From the NCBI GenBank assembly GCA_031285525.1, contig JAITWB010000165.1:1-16675 (forward strand): a stretch of DNA of 16,675 nucleotides. The letters run 5' to 3'. The stretch comes from Spirochaetaceae bacterium (GTDB taxonomy: Bacteria; Spirochaetota; Spirochaetia; Treponematales; Treponemataceae). Position numbers and translations under genes: made by a program. The notes below the pieces were generated by a model. That model was not told where the DNA came from and made no database searches. It saw nothing but the letters and a program-made list of their open reading frames with translations. Of this stretch, positions 7,289 through 13,118 are shown piece after piece (within the stretch, counting starts at the first letter, position 1; each line of letters opens with the position of its first letter).

Positions 7289-8325
7289 CACAGCAGCGGA
7301 ATGCCCGCTTCCTCGCAGGCTTTTTTCATGGTTTCGGGCCAGCAGCTTACCTGGGTTTCTCCGATGTGGGCTTTGCGGAGGAAGTACATGCAGAGCCGGG
7401 ATTGTCCGATGCCGCCTCCGATGGAGAGGGCAAGTTCACCTTTGAGTAGTTTTGAGTGAAACTGAAGGCTTGAGCGTTCGGTGCAGTTCCGTATTTCCAG
7501 CTGCTGTTTGAGGGATTCCGGGGAGACCCGGATGCCCATGGAGGAGAACTCCACTGCGGAGTCGAGGACGCTGTTCCAGACGATGAGGTCTCCGTTGAGA
7601 CCCTGCCGTCCGTCGGCGGTTTTGGTAATCCAGTCGTCGTAGTCCGGGGCGCGGCCGTCGTGGGCTTCGCCGTTGGAGAGGAGGGCGCCGATTCCGATGA
7701 TGAAGACGGCTCCGTGTTCTCTGGCGGCGGCGGTTTCCCGCTCCTTGGGAGAGAGGGTGGGATATTTTTGGAGCAGATCTTCAGCATGGATGATGGTTAT
7801 GTCTTCCGGTAGGATGGGAACCAGGGAAGGATACCTGTCGTAGAGGTAGAATTCGGTCCGTTTGAGACAGCGGTATATTTTTCGTACGATATCGGTGAGG
7901 AAGTCGAGGTTCCGGTCTTTTTCGCCGATGACCATTTCCCAGTCCCATTGGTCAACGTAGAGGGAATGGATGTTATCGAGATCCTCGTCTGCCCGGATGG
8001 CGTTCATGTCGGTGTAAATGCCGAATCCTCTCTGGAGTTTCATGTCGGTGATTTTGACCCGCTTCCATTTTGCCAGGGAGTGGACGATTTCCATTTTTTG
8101 TTCGTTCATATCCCGGACAGGAAAGGTGACAGCCCGCTCGACTCCGCTGAGGTCGTCGTTGAGACCCGTGCCCTGGGGCACAAAGAGGGGAGCCGTGACC
8201 CGTGTGAGGTTGAGCTCTGTAGAGAGGGCGAGCTGGAAGAAGTCTTTTATGAGAACGATGGCGTGCTCCGTCTCGCTGAGGGAGAGCAGTGGCTCGTAGT
8301 GTTCCGGAATATACAGGTGTGACAT
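7288..8325 (-). CDS. asnA: Aspartate--ammonia ligase (asparagine synthetase A)
   Basis: 345 residues, close to the usual length of about 330-350. AsnA makes asparagine from aspartate, ammonia and ATP, and is related to class II aminoacyl-tRNA synthetases. Conserved stretches seen: DDLSGVERAV (58-67), VHSLAKWKR (81-89), YVDQWDWE (123-130), HDGRAPDYDDW (222-232), LNGDLIVWN, SSMGIRV (261-267) and GGGIGQSR (303-310), which includes the class II motif 3 arginine. The ATG at 8325 matches the family N-terminus. The open frame continues upstream to 8565 but there overlaps mntP, so that part is rejected. No Shine-Dalgarno sequence precedes the ATG, and the predicted promoter puts the transcript start almost at the ATG. 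It is coupled to the downstream radical SAM gene. Confidence 0.96.
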   Translation of the reverse strand: MSHLYIPEHYEPLLSLSETEHAIVLIKDFFQLALSTELNLTRVTAPLFVPQGTGLNDDLSGVERAVTFPVRDMNEQKMEIVHSLAKWKRVKITDMKLQRGFGIYTDMNAIRADEDLDNIHSLYVDQWDWEMVIGEKDRNLDFLTDIVRKIYRCLKRTEFYLYDRYPSLVPILPEDITIIHAEDLLQKYPTLSPKERETAAAREHGAVFIIGIGALLSNGEAHDGRAPDYDDWITKTADGRQGLNGDLIVWNSVLDSAVEFSSMGIRVSPESLKQQLEIRNCTERSSLQFHSKLLKGELALSIGGGIGQSRLCMYFLRKAHIGETQVSCWPETMKKACEEAGIPLL

Positions 8326-8331
8326 GGGAGT

Positions 8332-8360
8332 ATTACAGCATTTTTTGAGGGTTTTGTCTA
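8332..8360 (-). promoter_or_regulatory. Promoter of asnA, predicted near-leaderless start
   Basis: On the minus strand, TAGACA (8360-8355), a 17-base spacer and TGTAAT (8337-8332), with an upstream TGC forming an extended -10. Each hexamer matches consensus at five of six positions. The expected transcript start, about seven bases after the -10, falls at or next to the ATG at 8325. Confidence 0.6.
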
Positions 8361-8394
8361 TTATTTCGCCCAGAGCAAAGTCATTTACAACGAT

Positions 8395-8423
8395 TTGACA
8401 CTCCTTCTTCCCCCTGCTATACT
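8395..8423 (+). promoter_or_regulatory. Strong promoter of mntP, predicted near-leaderless start
   Basis: Perfect TTGACA (8395-8400), a 17-base spacer and extended -10 TGCTATACT (8415-8423). The transcript should start near 8430, and the ATG is at 8432, so the mRNA has essentially no leader. There is no room for a Shine-Dalgarno sequence or for the Mn-sensing yybP-ykoY riboswitch that precedes mntP in some bacteria. Confidence 0.72.
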
Positions 8424-8431
8424 CCCACCTT

Positions 8432-9007
8432 ATGAGCATTATCGAACTCATCCTCATCGCCATCGGACTCTCCATGGATGCCTTTGCTGTTGCCGTAACC
8501 ACGGGACTTTCACTGCGAAAAATCACTCTGGGCAGCATGGTAATCGTGGGATTGTATTTCGGCATATTCCAGGCAGTAATGCCCCTGATAGGCTATTTCC
8601 TGGGAGCCCGTTTCGCAGACAGAATCACCGCTTTTGACCACTGGATCGCAGTGGTACTCCTTACCATCATCGGCGGAAAGATGATAGCCGAAGCGTTTTC
8701 CAAAGAGAAGGATGACTCCTCCGCCGAAGCAGTCTCCCTCGGTCCGAGAAAGATGCTTCCCCTTGCGGTCGCTACAAGCATAGACGCCCTTGCCGTAGGC
8801 GTATCCTTTGCCTTTCTCAAGGTTGCGATTGTTCCGGCGGCAACGAGCATCGGTGTCATCACCTTTCTGCTCTCAGCGGCAGGGGTTAAAATAGGGTGCA
8901 TCTTCGGTATCAAATTTAAATCAAAAGCGGAAATAGCCGGGGGTGTTATACTTATCCTGTTGGGCTTAAAGATACTGCTGGAACATCTGGGGATATTGAA
9001 TTTGTAA
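8432..9007 (+). CDS. mntP: Manganese efflux pump MntP
   Basis: 191 residues with about six membrane helices, the usual size and topology for MntP, an inner-membrane exporter that relieves manganese excess. The internal duplication is visible: SMDAFAV (14-20) in the first half and SIDALAVG (116-123) in the second, each supplying a membrane Asp (Asp16 and Asp118) needed for Mn transport in the family. The N-terminus aligns with the family from the first residue, which supports ATG 8432 despite the absence of a ribosome binding site. It is divergent from asnA. No clear terminator is seen in the 67 bases before the convergent Rpn-family gene. Confidence 0.95.
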   Translation: MSIIELILIAIGLSMDAFAVAVTTGLSLRKITLGSMVIVGLYFGIFQAVMPLIGYFLGARFADRITAFDHWIAVVLLTIIGGKMIAEAFSKEKDDSSAEAVSLGPRKMLPLAVATSIDALAVGVSFAFLKVAIVPAATSIGVITFLLSAAGVKIGCIFGIKFKSKAEIAGGVILILLGLKILLEHLGILNL

Positions 9008-9074
9008 ATAAGGCAAAAGCGTTATCTGCTATCCTTCGGCAAGTCCATACTATTATTGAGACTCAACACAACGC

Positions 9075-9962
9075 CTACAGCTCTTCTATTTCTTTAATCG
9101 ACAACTTAGTAAACTGAGATATCGCTTCAATAGCCATGCCGCCTGCTTTCATTTCCCTGGCAACTTCCAGTTTTCCCTCGGTTTTACCTATCTCTATTCC
9201 CTCAGCTTTGCCATCCCGCTTCGCAGTATCATATTCATTTGCCTTTATCCGTTTATCTTTTACGTAGGTATCATATTCTATTCTTTCAGCCTTACTCATC
9301 AGCTCAAGGGATAACTTTGCTCCTGCTTCATTAAGCCCCGCTGCGGTAAAGCTGGTCTTTACCTTCGAGTTCTTAAAGAAATACACCCACTCATCAACCC
9401 CATCTGCAATTTCCCCGTCAAACCGCTTGGGGTATATCAAATAATACTCAGGGAATACTTCTCCTGCGCTTATTTTTTCCAGTTCCCGCTTATGCAGCGG
9501 TAATAACTCCCTCTCTCTATCGGATAATAAAAGGGTTTCTTTATTATGAATCCCCTTAAACTCCGTTTGTCCATGATATATGTAATCAGTGCCTTCACCT
9601 AGATCAAAATACACTATATCTATGGAATAGACCTTTTTAATTTCTTCGTATTTATCACCTTCTGACAATTGCTCTACTATCGTCTTACTGGTTCCAAAGA
9701 GCATTCTGTGAAAAAAATCGCTTTCTTTACTCGATTGGATCTCAAATATTGCTATTTCACCGCCGTTTATCTTTGCTTTCACATCCAGCCGGTTACATTT
9801 TCCTTCTTTGCCCTCTGGATTACTCTCGCTTTCCAGCAATTCCTCAACGACGATATCCTGTTTTAACAACTCGCTTAACAATCCGCTCAACACACCAAAA
9901 TTAGCCTTGTTACGGAGTACATCCTTCATGGCATAATCAAACGACATTAATGTTCTTTCCAT
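9075..9962 (-). CDS. Rpn-family recombination-promoting nuclease / PD-(D/E)XK 'transposase'
   Basis: 295 residues. The N-terminal PD-(D/E)XK nuclease domain is recognisable: the opening SFDYAMKDVLRNKANFGVLS, the core Asp60 in RLDVKAK, and Glu74-x-Gln76 in AIFEIQSSKE, then FHRMLFG. The C-terminal tail has the family's typical Gly-rich charged repeats (DGKAEGIEIGKTEGKLEVAR). Rpn proteins are DNA endonucleases found in many near-copies per genome and linked to horizontal transfer and phage defence; the older 'transposase' label is probably wrong. The ATG at 9962 has CGAGG about seven bases upstream. The reading frame stays open for about 20 codons 5' of this ATG without another start codon. It looks intact and is AT-richer than the core genes. 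Confidence 0.9.
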   Translation of the reverse strand: MERTLMSFDYAMKDVLRNKANFGVLSGLLSELLKQDIVVEELLESESNPEGKEGKCNRLDVKAKINGGEIAIFEIQSSKESDFFHRMLFGTSKTIVEQLSEGDKYEEIKKVYSIDIVYFDLGEGTDYIYHGQTEFKGIHNKETLLLSDRERELLPLHKRELEKISAGEVFPEYYLIYPKRFDGEIADGVDEWVYFFKNSKVKTSFTAAGLNEAGAKLSLELMSKAERIEYDTYVKDKRIKANEYDTAKRDGKAEGIEIGKTEGKLEVAREMKAGGMAIEAISQFTKLSIKEIEEL

Positions 9963-10030
9963 AATATAACCTCGTTTATTCGTGGCGAGGGTTTTAACCC
10001 GAGTCTTGCGGACTAGTTCCGCCCCACCTT

Positions 10031-10269
10031 ATGAGAACAACAACAGATACTGTTGTTGATTGGTATTTCTTTTGCTACCTTCCTGCATTTTCAAGTGTAT
10101 ACCTCTATCGGGAGTTTGTAAAGACTTGAGAGCGTATGATCTTGATATGCTTATTGACGATGATCCTGAAGAGATAAGATTTAATAGAGACAACAAGAAA
10201 ATGAATCCTGATGAACTTCATAGCATAATAAAAACTATTAAAGTAGATGGAAAGTATTGCACTTCATAA
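10031..10269 (+). pseudogene. Possible decayed gene or short ORFs, unknown
   Basis: The 9963-10466 gap has no confident gene. On the + strand, a 32-codon frame from ATG 10031 (MRTTTDTVVDWYFFCY...) ends at 10129, and a second frame carries on from about 10105 to 10269 with protein-like, acidic content (AYDLDMLIDDDPEEIRF, NPDELHSIIKTI). One frameshift near 10110-10125 would join them into about 80 residues. An alternative is a 40-residue ORF from ATG 10147. No ribosome binding site and no recognised family; both parts may be noise. Confidence 0.2.
10038..10058. repeat. Perfect 9-bp hairpin with ATA loop
   Basis: CAACAACAG (10038-10046) and CTGTTGTTG (10050-10058) are perfect inverted arms around ATA. 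A moderately T-rich stretch follows on the + strand, without a clean T run. It lies between the Rpn gene and the small RNA candidate; its role is unclear. Confidence 0.5.
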
Positions 10270-10301
10270 AAAACGCCGACTGCTATTCACATAACAGTCG
10301 G
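10268..10301 (-). terminator. Intrinsic terminator, minus strand
   Basis: Read on the minus strand: CCGACTG (10301-10295), U, UAU, loop GUGA, AUA, G, CAGTCGG (10282-10276). This is an 11-bp stem with one U-G wobble and a GNRA tetraloop, followed by CG and six Ts (10273-10268). The wobble pairing and T run fit only the minus orientation. No protein gene on the minus strand ends here. Confidence 0.8.
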
Positions 10302-10345
10302 GTATGGTTTCAAGAGGTGGGCTTTTAATCTCACGTCCTGACGAC
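10268..10345 (-). ncRNA. Candidate small RNA of about 75-80 nt
   Basis: On the minus strand, a promoter-like TTGACA and an extended -10 are followed about 75-80 bases later by an excellent intrinsic terminator, with no coding sequence between. The intervening RNA contains a C-rich, probably single-stranded stretch (AAAAGCCCACCTCTTGAAAC) whose CACCTC is anti-Shine-Dalgarno-like, as in many base-pairing regulatory RNAs. I do not recognise a known RNA family. It is divergent from the toxin-antitoxin promoter at 10406. Exact ends are estimates. Confidence 0.5.
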
Positions 10346-10352
10346 TTTCAGT

Positions 10353-10379
10353 TTAATAGCAGTGCAGAAGTATTGTCAA
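10353..10379 (-). promoter_or_regulatory. Promoter of the candidate small RNA
   Basis: Minus-strand TTGACA (10379-10374) followed by TGCTATTAAACT. The -10 may be TATTAA (10358-10353, extended by TGC, spacer 15) or TAAACT (10355-10350, spacer 18). The transcript start is expected near 10343-10347. Confidence 0.5.
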
Positions 10380-10405
10380 GGATTTTGCAGTGAATCTGTA
10401 AAGAA

Positions 10406-10434
10406 TTGACATTGTGCGTACAGGGTGTTATTAT
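10406..10434 (+). promoter_or_regulatory. Promoter of the RelB/DinJ-PIN module
   Basis: Perfect TTGACA (10406-10411), a 17-base spacer and TATTAT (10429-10434). The transcript should start near 10441, giving a leader of about 26 bases that includes the strong ribosome binding site AAGGGGAGG (10451-10459). Confidence 0.7.
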
Positions 10435-10466
10435 TTAAGTAACTGATGAGAAGGGGAGGTATATTC

Positions 10467-10721
10467 ATGTCTATGGCCAATATAAATATCCGTACAGACA
10501 GCGAGTTAAAGACAAAAGCTCAGTCTGTTCTCTCCAGTTTAGGTATGGATATGACAACCGCAATCAATGTATTCCTGAATCAAATTGTATACCGGCAAGC
10601 GATTCCGTTTGAAATAGCAAAACCAGCGGTAAAGACTGCGAAACTCGGGGGATGGGAAGGAAAGATCTCAATGTCTGCTGATTTTAATGAGCCTATGGAA
10701 GAATTTCAGGAGTATATGTGA
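10467..10721 (+). CDS. RelB/DinJ-family antitoxin
   Basis: About 84 residues. The N-terminus MANINIRTDSELKTKAQSVL followed by LGMDMTTAINVFLNQIVY is the ribbon-helix-helix DNA-binding signature of RelB/DinJ antitoxins (beta strand, two helices), which bind their own promoter. The C-terminal half (FNEPMEEFQEYM) is acidic, as expected for the toxin-binding tail. ATG 10467 lies seven bases after the purine-rich site at 10451-10459; ATG 10473 and ATG 10446 (the latter overlapping that site) are alternatives. Its stop shares a base with the toxin start (TGATG). RelB/DinJ antitoxins usually pair with RelE/YafQ-type toxins, but the partner here is a PIN protein. Confidence 0.88.
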   Translation: MSMANINIRTDSELKTKAQSVLSSLGMDMTTAINVFLNQIVYRQAIPFEIAKPAVKTAKLGGWEGKISMSADFNEPMEEFQEYM

Positions 10722-11107
10722 TGACAAAGTACCTTTTGGACACCCATGTTGTCCTATGGGTTGCAGAAAATTCGGCTATGTTATCGGAAACAGCAAAAAA
10801 GGCGGTTTTGGATACTTATACTGAAAAATATGTAAGTATTGCTTCAGCTTGGGAAGTTGCCATAAAACTTGGTACGAAAAAACTACACCTTGACGGTGGA
10901 TTGCCGGAATTCTTCAGAATAATTGACGAGAATGGATTTCATCTGGTTTCTATTGAACGGGAGTATTTGCAACACATACCAATCTTGCCTGATTATCACA
11001 AAGATCCCTTTGACAGATTGATTCTGGCAACGGCAATTACCGAAAAAATGACATTGATAACTATCGATGAGAACATCCATAAATATAACGCAACGTTGCT
11101 CTGGTAA
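10721..11107 (+). CDS. PIN-domain ribonuclease toxin (VapC-like)
   Basis: 128 residues, typical single-domain PIN length. PIN nucleases are Mg-dependent RNases with a cluster of acidic residues, all visible: Asp7 (LLDTHVVLW), Glu45 (SIASAWEVAIK), Asp95/Asp98 (KDPFDRLILATA) and Asp116 (LITIDENI). The LLDTH opening and the DPFDR motif match the Sll0205-like PIN subgroup. ATG 10721 overlaps the antitoxin stop by one base and has CAGGAG about eight bases upstream; GTG 10718 is less likely. It is the toxin of the upstream antitoxin and looks intact. It is convergent with the DUF4180 gene, with 11 bases between the stops and only a weak 5-bp hairpin there. Confidence 0.92.
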   Translation: MTKYLLDTHVVLWVAENSAMLSETAKKAVLDTYTEKYVSIASAWEVAIKLGTKKLHLDGGLPEFFRIIDENGFHLVSIEREYLQHIPILPDYHKDPFDRLILATAITEKMTLITIDENIHKYNATLLW

Positions 11108-11118
11108 GAATTAACTAT

Positions 11119-11496
11119 TCAGTTATCGTAAAACACTTCCAGTATCTCAGGTACCGTCTTTTTAAACATAACCTGCCCGGTTCTGTTGCTCTCATAGATA
11201 AAATCCCGCAGGCTTTTGCTTTCAACCTGCTCAAAATCTCCCAGAATACCCAGGTAGTACCCATAGGTGCTTACCTTCTGGAGTATCCTCCCTGCAAGGC
11301 CTGTCTTGAGGTCGAAAAAATCCCCCAGGATATGCTCCTTTCTGAGGATGACCCTTCTGCCGGGGCAGATAGTCATCACATCGAGAAAATCACTCTCGTC
11401 CTGAACGAGAAATTCCCCCTTCTGCAGAGCATCTTCCGGGGGAGGGAGAAATTCTATAACCTGTATCCCGTTATATTCGTGAACGACTGTTCTCAT
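11119..11496 (-). CDS. DUF4180-family protein
   Basis: 125 residues, apparently cytoplasmic. It fits my memory of the DUF4180 family, with the conserved core DFFDLKTGLAGRILQKVSTY (59-78), then LGILGDFE (82-89) and SLRDFIYESNRTGQV (95-109). The biochemical role is unknown. ATG 11496 has AAAGGAG 11 bases upstream, a little far but strong. It lies 41 bases downstream of the HEAT-repeat gene on the same strand with no clear terminator between, so it may be the last gene of the phosphohexomutase operon. Confidence 0.8.
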   Translation of the reverse strand: MRTVVHEYNGIQVIEFLPPPEDALQKGEFLVQDESDFLDVMTICPGRRVILRKEHILGDFFDLKTGLAGRILQKVSTYGYYLGILGDFEQVESKSLRDFIYESNRTGQVMFKKTVPEILEVFYDN

Positions 11497-11537
11497 TGGA
11501 TTAGTAACTCCTTTGTACTTTCTCTATAGAATTATCT

Positions 11538-13082
11538 TTATGAAAGCATATATAATAATTCTGTTTCAACCTTCGCCGGCAAAACACCTTGTAATGAATG
11601 AATCCATTCTCGAATATCAGTGACTTGCTTTTCACTTGGTACTGTATATGATCGATTAAAGTTACACAACCACTGATTAATTGCTTCCAGTGATTTTTTA
11701 CGTATCCTTTCTGTATCGATAGAAACGGCACTAAGCATATACGTAAGACTTGACCACTTGGAAGCCGTAAACAATATATCCATACACTTTAATTTTGTAT
11801 GTTCATATATGGTGTTATTAAATAGTTCCCTTATCCTTTCGTAATCGGGACAGTTTGTCTTTATAACCAGATGCATCGCTGTTTTTACAATTCCAACTCT
11901 GCTGTCTTCTAACATCTCTGTTATGACTGGGCTGTATGTTTTTGTATCCAATTTCATCAGCGAAATCATCGCAGTTTTTACAACAGAAATACGGTGGTCT
12001 TTTAGATAGTCTGCTATTTTTGACACATCCGCTGATTCTCCTTTTTCGCCTAAAGCGCTTATGACTACGGCTGAATAATCGTCAAAATTATTGAGATAGA
12101 ATCTACGAAAGTCAAAGTTCGGAATGTGTGTTTGAATCACTCTTTCTGCGCTATTCCGAACCCGGGAGTTTTTATCAAGCAGCAGGGACTCTGCAATAGC
12201 AAGGATATTGTTCGCACCGGTATCGATGAGATAATGAAACGCCAATAGGCGGTTTGCCGGGTATGGATCCTGCAGAAATGCGATACTGACCTTATGCAGA
12301 TTCTGTCCAAAAGTGTTCAGTTTTCTGAAAATCATTGACCGTAAAAACGGATCTGACTCATGGTTTAATTGCTCAAAGACCAGTTCAAACTTTGGAGGAT
12401 GTATATCGAACAGCACGTTTATACAAATCCTACGGATACTGCTGTTTTTACTTTCCAGACCTTTCAGTAATGCTGCTCTATGTTTTGGCGCTGCCAATTC
12501 TGCAAAAAGCCGCTCTGTGTATTCGCGGTGGTTGACTCGTCCGCCTCGCATCAGCTTTGCAATGAAGGGTAATGCAGAAAACAGTTCTCCGTCTGATACC
12601 CTCTGCAAACGATATGAAAAAACCTCTGCCGCCGCTTGCCGTACTTGCGTCACCCAATCGTTTTGCCGCAGTATGATATACGGTAACGTTCCGTCATACT
12701 TTTGCATCAAACATACAGCCTGTTCCCGAATAAATCCATTGAGGTTAAAGGACGCAAAAACGATGACAGCCCGGCGTTCACGAGTATTCATGGAAGGTGT
12801 AAAGAATGTTTTGATATCCAGCTTACGCCAATCGCAGTACCATTCCATAGAAGTGGTACTGCGAATTTGCTCATCAACACGAATAATTTCATCAAATGAC
12901 AGTGTCTCAAGGATTTCAGAGAGTACCTTGGCTGCTGCCAATTTTGATTCGTCATGGTTCTCGGCAAAAACAGAAAGAACCCATGGTATTCGCCAGAGTT
13001 TTCCTTCATGAAGAGCTTTGATATTCTCCTCCAACGCTATGCCGAATTTTCCGGGTTGATTCTGTTTTTTTTGCCAAAACAC
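11538..13082 (-). CDS. HEAT-repeat-like helical protein
   Basis: 514 residues, soluble and alpha-helical throughout. Repeating units of about 30-40 residues resemble HEAT/PBS-lyase repeats, with the usual Arg/Val-rich turn: WVTQVRQAAAEVF, NSSIRRICINVLF, NSRVRNSAERVI, HRISVVKTAMISLMKLD, DSRVGIVKTAMHLVI. HEAT solenoids are protein-protein interaction scaffolds; the partner is unknown. The start is GTG 13082, preceded by GAGGG ten bases upstream. It begins 36 bases after the phosphohexomutase stop on the same strand, so it is probably co-transcribed. Base composition is AT-richer than the mutase, and its N-terminus lacks any signal or membrane segment. Confidence 0.75.
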   Translation of the reverse strand: MFWQKKQNQPGKFGIALEENIKALHEGKLWRIPWVLSVFAENHDESKLAAAKVLSEILETLSFDEIIRVDEQIRSTTSMEWYCDWRKLDIKTFFTPSMNTRERRAVIVFASFNLNGFIREQAVCLMQKYDGTLPYIILRQNDWVTQVRQAAAEVFSYRLQRVSDGELFSALPFIAKLMRGGRVNHREYTERLFAELAAPKHRAALLKGLESKNSSIRRICINVLFDIHPPKFELVFEQLNHESDPFLRSMIFRKLNTFGQNLHKVSIAFLQDPYPANRLLAFHYLIDTGANNILAIAESLLLDKNSRVRNSAERVIQTHIPNFDFRRFYLNNFDDYSAVVISALGEKGESADVSKIADYLKDHRISVVKTAMISLMKLDTKTYSPVITEMLEDSRVGIVKTAMHLVIKTNCPDYERIRELFNNTIYEHTKLKCMDILFTASKWSSLTYMLSAVSIDTERIRKKSLEAINQWLCNFNRSYTVPSEKQVTDIREWIHSLQGVLPAKVETELLYMLS

Positions 13083-13118
13083 CTTACTTATTCCCTCTGG
13101 TATCTCCTCGGTTGTTTT

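Noticed and set aside
8424..8436. 13-base identity (CCCACCTTATGAG) between the mntP start and 10023-10035
   Set aside because: A match of this length is expected about once or twice by chance in a window this size.
8326..8565. N-terminal extension of asnA up to 8565
   Set aside because: It would overlap mntP, lacks family similarity, and the predicted promoter lies inside it.
9008..9074. Terminator between mntP and the Rpn-family gene
   Set aside because: No stem with a T run is visible on either strand.
11112..11125. Small hairpin TAACT-ATTC-AGTTA between the PIN toxin and DUF4180 genes
   Set aside because: A 5-bp AT-rich stem with no T run is too weak to call a terminator.
12313..13011. 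232-codon + strand frame opposite the HEAT-repeat gene
   Set aside because: Antisense to the longer frame, which has clear helical repeats and a ribosome binding site.
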